NCBI GenBank assembly: GCA_937868245.1
Contig: CALMMI010000475.1
Location: forward strand, 1 to 5,795
DNA: 5,795 nt
Direction of reading: 5' to 3'
Source of the DNA: an uncultured Ignavibacteria bacterium
Lineage (GTDB): Bacteria; Bacteroidota; Ignavibacteria; Kapaibacteriales; UBA961
The notes beneath the pieces were generated by a model. It searched no databases. It was not told the DNA's origin and saw only the letters and a program-made list of their open reading frames with translations. A program made the translations under genes and the position numbers. Shown here piece by piece: positions 1-5,795 of the stretch; the stretch's first letter is position 1; each line of letters opens with the position of its first letter.

Positions 1-1925
1 ATATGGTTCAGCGAACTTCTACTGACTGTTAACCTGTTGATAAAATTAGAATGTGCCTTAGGCAGTTCAACCGAATTGAAGTCCTGTCCCCACACTATAA
101 TTTGATCCAACCCTTCCCCACCTGTTGAAAGTACATATCTGCCATCGTTTGAAAACGAACAGGAATAGGTGCTTTTGGACTTTGGAGAAACTGATTGAAG
201 ATAGGTTAATGTTGATACATCGTATAGCCCCGCACCTTGATTTCCTCCTATTACGATTTTTTTTCCGTCAGGACTCCAATCAACACAATATCCTTGTGTA
301 TTGTCCTTTATACCAACTGGTGAGCCGACAGGTTTGCCTGTTTGAACATCCCAAATAATGAACGTTTTATCGTTAGATACTGTAACCGCTTGCGTTCCTT
401 CGTTATTAAAACATCCCTGGTTAACAGCTTTTGTATGTCCATTCAAAAAAAGCAGTGAATCTGAATTTCGCTTTCTGAATTGCTGTGCCCTAAACAAACA
501 TGTTTTGCTTGGAGTTGGCGGTACTTTCCATAGATAAGACAAACCGGTTGCCTGCCGTGAAACAGGTAGCCAAGAAACCCCGCTATCAGTTGAATAATCC
601 AAACTTACGGTATCAGATGGCAACACACCTCCCCAACGAAGTGTAACGGTATCGCCAACAGAAAATTTCTCCCCTCCGTTTGGTGCAAAGACTTTTAACA
701 CAGCTTCCGGCTTTCGTTTCCCGGAATATCCGCCGATTGCATATACAAAAGCACCATCACAAACATTTCCTTGGATAGTAATTTGGGCAAAAACCAATAA
801 TGAATCACTCGGAATAAACGTAATTTGGAATGTTCTGCTTTCGCCTTTATTTAACAGCCATTCGGGATTAGGACCATTTTCAATAAGAAAAGCTGTACCT
901 GAGGAAATAATCGAAGTAATAATTACACCATCTGACTCTGCTGTTACAGTTATACTTGTTGCGTCTGTATTTCCCGGTGGAACATCCGAAAACCGCACTG
1001 AAGATGTGGATAGCTTTATTTTAGGTAAATTTATTCCTTCAACTTTGTAATTGACCTTTGTTTGTACGGAAGGGTTATTAATAGCAACTTCAGCTGTTCG
1101 GTTACTGAGGCAATGTACATCTGTTTCCCATACAAGTTCGCAGGGTTCATACGACAGGGAAAGGTTCAAAATATGATCGTAGATTTTTTCGATTTCTTCA
1201 ACTGAGTTGACTTGCTCAAACCAAACACCATTTGTTTTTTCTGCAATTTTCTTAATTATATCGGGGAGCACGAACTTAATCCCGACACAAAATATTCTTG
1301 TATTGAGGTCTTTTGCCAAACGGATGATTTCCTGATCGTTACCGTATCCCCTTCCGTCGGTAATAAATACAACTACACGTTTATATTTTGCACGCCGAAT
1401 AACACTTAATGCTGCCCCAGGACCGTCCAGAAAGGCAGCATTATAGTTTGTGCCATTATCAGAATGTAGGTTATTTACAAGCCCTGTTAACTTGGGTTTG
1501 TCTGTTGTGAAATCAGTGTTTAGGTAGCTTGCGGAGGAATAACTTGTTAATGCGCATTCTGAACCGTCTGCGGGAAATGTAGTAATCCATCTTCGTGCTG
1601 CTGCCTTAGCAATATCGATATTTGCAACCGGCTCACCGTTATCCATTGATTGTGAAATATCAATAGAAAGCACCGAAGACAGCTTTGAATATTCTCCTTC
1701 GGGTGGGCATGAAACACTTATAACATTTCTTTTGATTCCATTCTCCGTTACGCTAATATCCGATGGAGTTAGGTTATGGAGTAAATGTCCTTGATTATCC
1801 TTTGCAAACAGCTTTGCGTGGATATATGGTAATTTATCTGCTTTGGTATCGAATACAGTGAGCTGTTGAGAATGAGTTTTCCCGATGCTGCAAATTACTA
1901 TAATCAAGATGTAGATTATCTTCAT
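1..1925 (-). CDS. Secreted VWA / Ig-like / WD40-repeat surface protein, 3' end beyond window
   Basis: The first 641 codons are visible, open with no internal stop, and the gene leaves the window at base 1. Residues 1-20 form a Sec signal peptide (MKIIYILIIVICSIG, then cleavage near THS/QQ). Residues about 82-256 are a von Willebrand factor A domain with a full MIDAS: DISQS (D89, S91, S93), T159 in NGTNYNAAF and D190 in FITDGRG. Residues about 300-400 look like an ASH/choice-of-anchor-D beta-sandwich. Residues about 408-480 match the Kre9/KNH-like Ig module (APNGGEKFSVGDTVTLRW, then DYSTDSGVSW). A WD40 propeller starts near residue 494 (NGHTKAVNQGCF, then SNDKTFIIWD) and is cut off in its fourth blade. 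The protein is paralogous to the complete gene 79 bp upstream, roughly half identical by eye. By analogy it should continue for about 600 more residues, with further beta-sandwiches and perhaps a T9SS sorting tail; that part is inference. The start is chosen for its strong Shine-Dalgarno and signal peptide. A surface adhesive role is inferred; no enzyme activity is evident. Confidence 0.9.
   Translation of the reverse strand, partial: MKIIYILIIVICSIGKTHSQQLTVFDTKADKLPYIHAKLFAKDNQGHLLHNLTPSDISVTENGIKRNVISVSCPPEGEYSKLSSVLSIDISQSMDNGEPVANIDIAKAAARRWITTFPADGSECALTSYSSASYLNTDFTTDKPKLTGLVNNLHSDNGTNYNAAFLDGPGAALSVIRRAKYKRVVVFITDGRGYGNDQEIIRLAKDLNTRIFCVGIKFVLPDIIKKIAEKTNGVWFEQVNSVEEIEKIYDHILNLSLSYEPCELVWETDVHCLSNRTAEVAINNPSVQTKVNYKVEGINLPKIKLSTSSVRFSDVPPGNTDATSITVTAESDGVIITSIISSGTAFLIENGPNPEWLLNKGESRTFQITFIPSDSLLVFAQITIQGNVCDGAFVYAIGGYSGKRKPEAVLKVFAPNGGEKFSVGDTVTLRWGGVLPSDTVSLDYSTDSGVSWLPVSRQATGLSYLWKVPPTPSKTCLFRAQQFRKRNSDSLLFLNGHTKAVNQGCFNNEGTQAVTVSNDKTFIIWDVQTGKPVGSPVGIKDNTQGYCVDWSPDGKKIVIGGNQGAGLYDVSTLTYLQSVSPKSKSTYSCSFSNDGRYVLSTGGEGLDQIIVWGQDFNSVELPKAHSNFINRLTVSRSSLNH
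268..293. repeat. 26-bp exact repeat, copy in the downstream paralogue
   Basis: These 26 bases are identical to 4115-4140, in the same orientation. They encode the GYCVDWSPD segment of the second WD40 blade in both genes, with the same codon at every position. The flanking bases differ on both sides. Confidence 0.85.
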
Positions 1926-2004
1926 ACAGTACTCCTTCCATTAGTAAAACCTGGTAAAAATTAAAGTAGATTTTTTTTGAATAATTGGCTTTAGGTTATC
2001 TTCC
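1926..2004 (-). other. 79-bp intergenic spacer between tandem paralogues
   Basis: This AT-rich gap separates the TAG stop of the upstream gene from the ATG of the downstream gene. Read in the transcribed direction it contains an A8 tract (1971-1978) and, at its end, the Shine-Dalgarno sequence. I found no GC-rich hairpin followed by a U-run in this direction, so no intrinsic terminator is supported. No -35/-10 pair or Bacteroidota-type promoter (TTTG / TAnnTTTG) is convincing either. Read-through from the upstream gene is therefore the simplest model, though an unrecognised internal promoter cannot be excluded. Confidence 0.6.
1932..1937 (-). promoter_or_regulatory. Shine-Dalgarno site of the downstream gene
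   Basis: On the minus strand the leader reads GGAAGGAGTACTGT directly before the ATG at 1925. The AAGGAG core lies six bases from the start codon, a near-perfect anti-SD match at good spacing. It fixes the start of the truncated gene. It is notable because Bacteroidota genes often lack a Shine-Dalgarno sequence, and the upstream paralogue shows none. Confidence 0.8.
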
Positions 2005-5000
2005 CTACTGTTTTACAAACTGTAATAGCTTCACTTCGCTTCGAGTTTTAAGTATGAGCGAATATACACCGCTCGGCAATAATGAACAGTCGAACTTTGC
2101 ATCGTGTATCCCTCTTTCCAAACTAACGGTTTCATGAACTAAATATTCACGCCCCAGTGCATCCGTAACAGAGATTGAAATTGGTGACTCTTCTGCTAAT
2201 GTGAGTTGTATGTTTACCCTATCTGTAATTGGATTTGGCAATACAACCATTTTAGTTACCGGAGATCCTGCGAGAAGCCTGGTTGTCCCGCTTGCTACAC
2301 ATAAGTCAGTTAATATTACAGTTACAGAATCTGTTCTAAATCCTAATGGGCATCCTCCGTCATCTAAATATATCGAGTCGATATGAACAGTAACAACACT
2401 GTCACTTCCCAAAAGAGTAAGGAAGGGTAGTTTAATTAAGGTATCGCTAAAGGGGTCTCGTGCACCTTCCAATCGCATTATTCTTTTATTGCCAACAATT
2501 TCACCCGGGGGTAAACCAATAGACTTTAACATAGTAGCATCAAAGGACAATACACAGTAAAATCTTGTTTGAATTATATCAAGAACCTGTTCAGGTCTCA
2601 GTTTCATAATTATTGGTAACTCTACAATTGTCCCTACTTTTGCAGGAATTGCATTACCCAACCCAATATTCAATGTACGTGTACTGTCGTTCCCACACAG
2701 ACCTTCACCAAATAGAGTAATATAAACAGGTGAACCTGACGATGTGGTTGCATCTTGCCTATTAAATTCAATTTTAACACAGGAACTTGTACGTCCTATT
2801 GTCCTAGGGGCAAAACGCAATTTTAATTTGGTAGAATCCTTGTAATTCAGAAGTATAGTGGTATCTCCGGATATTATATAAAATTGTTTTGTATCAGGAC
2901 CTCCGATTGATGTGGTGGTAATATCGAGATATTTATTTATAGTATTTGTTATTGAAGGATTCAGAAGGGTATCCTTCGAAAGTCCGACAGGCACTTTTCC
3001 AAAGTCAATCACGAATTCAGGATACGTAAAATTAAGGTCAAATCCTTCACCTGTTAGTGAAATATCAAATATTTGTTTATTTGAGTAAAGCCTAAGAGTG
3101 GCTGTTGCCAAACCCGTTTTCTTTGGAGAAAATTCCAACTCAACCGGAAGGCACGCTTTTAGAACATTCGAAAAATCTGCAGGAACACCTGATATTATTC
3201 TAAAAGCACCATCCGCATCATTAAGAATCTCGGCAGCGTCAATTCGAGAAGCTGACAAAGGATTTTGTGAAAGACAGAGAACGGACTGGACAATTGAATC
3301 ACGGGAGCTGTTAACACTTACACTTCCCAGGTAAATATCTTTAATTGAACTTATAACCGGAGAAACTATTTTCCACTCTGCGTCGGACTCATCTTCTTGA
3401 AAAATATGCTTTCCTATATCCCATATTAAGGCAAGATTATTTACATAACTTGCAATAACACGTGAACTATAACTATCCCACCGTATAGAAACAGCAGAGG
3501 TATGGATTGAATCTAATTCTCTTACAACCAATTGCGCACCTACATCAACAATTGCAAGCTTACCTGAATTTAATGCAACGGCAATAAATTTCCCGTCCGG
3601 TGACCATTCAATATCAGTTATTGCATCGTTTTTGAATAATACTAACGATGATAGCGAAGGGAAGAATTGTAATAATCCATTTCTAAATCCGGAGCAGTAA
3701 ATGCCAGGGCTTGCCTGATTGGAAACATACGCTACTCCATAATCTGTGGAGGTAAGATCTATATAGGAACGCAATGTTGAAGGAGCCCCTTGTTTAAGGT
3801 CTATCTCAGATCTAATTGAACTTCGGTCTTGTCCGGAAGTAAGGACTGTGATATGATCCAGAGCTTTCGGTCCGATAGTAAGTCGATTAATATATGAAAT
3901 TTGAGGTGATGCAAACGATTCGTATGAATTTGCTTGTAAATCTGATAGTAGTAGATAATTATGATCCGCATCACCTGTTGACACAACAAATTTACTATCC
4001 TTGGTGAATGCACAAGAGTATGTTGAACCGGATAAGGACGTTTTTGTGAGAGATCGAATGTAAGTAAAAATATTAGCATCGTATAATTCCCCACCAATGG
4101 CAATATACTGACCATCAGGACTCCAATCAACACAATATCCCGGCTTGTTTCCTTGAATTATAAAAGGAGTTGGAATCGGTTTACCATTTAAGGCATTCCA
4201 AATTTTAAATGTTTTATCATCAGATACAGTAACTGCTTGTAAACCGTCCGGGCTAAAACATGCTCCATTTACTTTATCTGTGTGCCCAATGAGTACTAAA
4301 ATTGAATCAGTATTTGTTTTTACAAATTGTTGTACTCTCAGTAAGCATCTGTTACTTGGGGCTGGGGGTATGTTCCATAGATATGACAAACCCGTAGCCT
4401 TATTTGAAATAGGTTGCCACGAAACACCCGAATCTGTAGAATAATCCAATTGGACAGCATCGCTTGGCAATACCCCGCTCCAACGAATAGTAGTTGTATC
4501 TCCTACAGGAAAACTTTCTTTCCCGTTTGGAGAGATTATTCTTAATTTCGCCTCCGGCTTAATTGTTTTCAGAAACCCACCTACAGCATAAATCGAATTT
4601 GCTTGGCACTGTTTACCAAAAATATTGATTGTTCCATAAACAAGTGAAGAATCTCTAGGACGAAATATTAGTTTGATGGTTTTAGTTTCCCCTCGATTTA
4701 ATTTCCACGAAGGGGGAATACTATCATCAATAATAAATGATGAATCTGATGAAGTAATTGAAGTAATTTCCACACTGTCGGTTTCAGCTGTTATTATTAT
4801 TTCAGTGCTGTCTGATTTCCCCGGCAATGTAGAAGTAAACCTTTCTGATATTGAGGAAAGTGATATTTTTGGAAAATCCTTATATGGTACAGAATATTCT
4901 ACTGTGGTTTTAATAACAGGTGCGGTAAATTCAATGTCGGCACTACGGTTTTGCGTGCAGGATATATCGGTTTTCCATGTAAGTTCACACGGCGGCATCA

Positions 5001-5772
5001 AAAATGAAGATTGGAGAATTCGTTCGTAAATTTCCTCTATACCTTTAATTGTGCTCACATTTTCAAAAAAGTCACCCTTTGTTTGCTTTACAATATTTTT
5101 AAGTGAGGTTGGCAACGTAACATTTAACCCAACACAATAGATTACAGCATTTAATGAAGCGGCCCTTAGTAATATTTCCTGTTCGTTCATCGTTCCCTGT
5201 CCGTCAGTCAGAAAGACAATCACTGGTTTATACTTGGCTCTTGCCGCAATATTTAAGGAAGCACCTACTCCTGAAATAAAAGCGGCATTGTAGTTGGTGC
5301 TCCCTTTTGGTTGGAGTTTATTGAGTGCATCTGTAAGGAGTTGCTTGTCGGAAGTAAAGTCTTGGTCGAGATAACTTTTGTTGTTATAACTTGTAAGTGC
5401 GCATTCGGAACCTTCTTTTGGCAGAGAATTAATCCATGCTTGCGCTCCTGCTTTTGCAATATCAATATTCTTAACAGGATTTCCGCTCGCCATCGAATTG
5501 GAAATATCCATTACCAAAACAGAGGATATGTTTTTAAGTGAACCTTCGGAAGAACAGGAAACATTTAAAATCTTCTGTTTAACTCCGTTTTCTGTAACAT
5601 TTACACTTGAGTTTGTTATAGTAGTTACAGGCACCCCCTGACTATCCTTAGCATAGAAATATGCTTTTATTATCGGATAGCTGTCGCTATTAGTTCCAAA
5701 AACAGTAACAGACTGTGCTTGAATATTTACAACCGCAACTATATATAACAAAAAAAAGAGAAGTACTCTCAT
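2005..5772 (-). CDS. T9SS-sorted VWA / Ig-like / WD40 / choice-of-anchor-D surface protein
   Basis: Residue numbers count from the upstream GTG at 5784; subtract 4 for the preferred ATG at 5772. A Sec signal peptide runs to about residue 23 (MRVLLFFLLYIVAVVNIQA, mature N-terminus Gln). A VWA domain at about 86-260 has an intact MIDAS: DISNS (D93, S95, S97), T163 in GSTNYNAAF, D194 in FLTDGQG. An ASH-like domain spans about 305-400 and a Kre9/KNH-like Ig domain about 413-485 (SPNGKESFPVGDTTTIRW, DYSTDSGVSW). Seven candidate WD40 blades fill about 497-795; the clearest are blade 1 (GHTDKVNGACFSPDG, SDDKTFKIWN), blade 2 (CVDWSPDG), blade 6 (ITDIEWSPDGKFIAVA) and blade 7 (LALIWDIG). Two further ASH/choice-of-anchor-D domains lie at about 805-915 and 920-1030. 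A possible cohesin-like domain is at 1036-1165. A T9SS type A sorting domain closes the protein (VLPNPITDRV, TDALGRE, LPSGVYSLIL, KLLQFVKQ). It should cross the outer membrane by T9SS and be surface-attached or released. The ATG matches the paralogue's 20-residue signal peptide exactly; an in-frame TAA at 5791-5793 rules out any start beyond the GTG. The ligand is unknown. Confidence 0.93.
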   Translation of the reverse strand: MRVLLFFLLYIVAVVNIQAQSVTVFGTNSDSYPIIKAYFYAKDSQGVPVTTITNSSVNVTENGVKQKILNVSCSSEGSLKNISSVLVMDISNSMASGNPVKNIDIAKAGAQAWINSLPKEGSECALTSYNNKSYLDQDFTSDKQLLTDALNKLQPKGSTNYNAAFISGVGASLNIAARAKYKPVIVFLTDGQGTMNEQEILLRAASLNAVIYCVGLNVTLPTSLKNIVKQTKGDFFENVSTIKGIEEIYERILQSSFLMPPCELTWKTDISCTQNRSADIEFTAPVIKTTVEYSVPYKDFPKISLSSISERFTSTLPGKSDSTEIIITAETDSVEITSITSSDSSFIIDDSIPPSWKLNRGETKTIKLIFRPRDSSLVYGTINIFGKQCQANSIYAVGGFLKTIKPEAKLRIISPNGKESFPVGDTTTIRWSGVLPSDAVQLDYSTDSGVSWQPISNKATGLSYLWNIPPAPSNRCLLRVQQFVKTNTDSILVLIGHTDKVNGACFSPDGLQAVTVSDDKTFKIWNALNGKPIPTPFIIQGNKPGYCVDWSPDGQYIAIGGELYDANIFTYIRSLTKTSLSGSTYSCAFTKDSKFVVSTGDADHNYLLLSDLQANSYESFASPQISYINRLTIGPKALDHITVLTSGQDRSSIRSEIDLKQGAPSTLRSYIDLTSTDYGVAYVSNQASPGIYCSGFRNGLLQFFPSLSSLVLFKNDAITDIEWSPDGKFIAVALNSGKLAIVDVGAQLVVRELDSIHTSAVSIRWDSYSSRVIASYVNNLALIWDIGKHIFQEDESDAEWKIVSPVISSIKDIYLGSVSVNSSRDSIVQSVLCLSQNPLSASRIDAAEILNDADGAFRIISGVPADFSNVLKACLPVELEFSPKKTGLATATLRLYSNKQIFDISLTGEGFDLNFTYPEFVIDFGKVPVGLSKDTLLNPSITNTINKYLDITTTSIGGPDTKQFYIISGDTTILLNYKDSTKLKLRFAPRTIGRTSSCVKIEFNRQDATTSSGSPVYITLFGEGLCGNDSTRTLNIGLGNAIPAKVGTIVELPIIMKLRPEQVLDIIQTRFYCVLSFDATMLKSIGLPPGEIVGNKRIMRLEGARDPFSDTLIKLPFLTLLGSDSVVTVHIDSIYLDDGGCPLGFRTDSVTVILTDLCVASGTTRLLAGSPVTKMVVLPNPITDRVNIQLTLAEESPISISVTDALGREYLVHETVSLERGIHDAKFDCSLLPSGVYSLILKTRSEVKLLQFVKQ
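3853..5772 (-). repeat. Tandem gene duplication: first copy, paired with 1-1925
   Basis: The N-terminal 640 residues encoded here align with the 641 residues encoded by 1-1925 in the same order and orientation, with only a few one- to three-residue gaps. Identity is roughly 50% by eye. The best-kept stretches are GSECALTSY, TNYNAAF, GVLPSD, LDYSTDSGVSW, ATGLSYLW, GYCVDWSPDG and INRLT. Protein similarity is clear, while DNA similarity is patchy. This indicates an old duplication kept under selection, not a recent copy or an assembly artefact. Confidence 0.88.
4115..4140. repeat. 26-bp exact repeat, copy in the upstream paralogue
   Basis: This is the partner of 268-293, lying at the equivalent position of the propeller in the complete gene. 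Identity across all synonymous positions is unexpected for genes whose proteins are only about half identical, and may mark local gene conversion. Confidence 0.85.
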
Positions 5773-5795
5773 GAATTTATTCACGTTAAATTACC
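5773..5795 (-). other. Short leader upstream of the complete gene
   Basis: Only 23 bases precede the preferred ATG before the window ends. They include an in-frame TAA (5791-5793) and a possible GTG start (5782-5784), but no Shine-Dalgarno match at a useful distance from either start. A promoter, if present, lies outside the window. Confidence 0.55.

Noticed and set aside
125..358. Plus-strand open frame of about 77 codons
   Set aside because: It is antisense to the WD40 region of the downstream gene, whose minus-strand frame is uninterrupted and matches its paralogue.
1878..1893. Lipoprotein signal around C12 (VICSIG) of the downstream protein
   Set aside because: The residues before the cysteine (I-V-I) do not fit a lipobox (L-[AS]-[GA]-C), and a normal signal-peptidase I site follows at THS/QQ.
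1..1925. Downstream gene as a pseudogene or truncated copy
   Set aside because: The frame is open from ATG to the window edge with conserved motifs throughout; it is cut only by the window boundary.
1949..1999. Possible terminator from AACCT / AGGTT arms in the intergenic gap
   Set aside because: The arms are only five bases with a loop of about 40, and the T8 run in the gap is on the plus strand, not the transcribed sense.
2370..2384. Palindrome with 7-bp arms and a one-base centre (ATATCGA / TCGATAT)
   Set aside because: It falls inside codons for the conserved-looking DSIYLDD region; a single 7-bp palindrome is expected by chance in a window of this size, and no gene start is near.
3801..4133. 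Minus-strand open frame of about 110 codons in another frame
   Set aside because: It overlaps the WD40 propeller in a different frame and has low-complexity, Ile/Tyr/His-rich composition typical of a shadow frame.
4673..5029. Plus-strand open frame of about 118 codons
   Set aside because: It lies wholly antisense to the ASH-like region of the complete gene, shows no recognisable domain, and has no ribosome-binding site that I can see. The minus-strand frame carries clear domain and paralogue conservation.

Overview
The window is almost entirely filled by two large minus-strand genes that are tandem paralogues. Both encode secreted, multidomain, probably cell-surface proteins. The upstream gene (about 5772 down to 2005) is complete, with about 1,255 residues. 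The downstream gene (1925 down to the left edge) is 5'-complete but runs out of the window after 641 codons. The two proteins align from start to window edge with few gaps and are roughly half identical by eye. No plus-strand gene, RNA gene, CRISPR array or transposase was found.

The complete protein ends in a recognisable type IX secretion (Por) type A sorting domain and carries choice-of-anchor-D/ASH-like modules. Both proteins have Sec signal peptides whose predicted mature N-terminus is Gln. These traits point to the Bacteroidota/Chlorobiota (FCB) lineage, plausibly a Kapabacteria- or Ignavibacteria-like organism with an AT-rich genome. The phylum-level call is moderate; nothing here fixes a genus.

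Layout, right to left in the direction of transcription: 5773-5795 is a short leader with an in-frame stop; 5772-2005 is the full-length gene (signal peptide, VWA domain, ASH-like domain, Kre9/KNH-like Ig domain, seven candidate WD40 blades, two more ASH/choice-of-anchor-D domains, a possible cohesin-like domain, T9SS sorting domain); 2004-1926 is a 79-bp AT-rich gap with no convincing terminator and a strong Shine-Dalgarno sequence at its end; 1925-1 is the second copy, cut off inside its WD40 propeller. The same orientation and short gap suggest co-transcription. Both VWA domains keep a complete metal-ion-dependent adhesion site, so ligand binding or adhesion at the cell surface is the most economical guess for both. 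No ligand or enzymatic activity can be read from the sequence.
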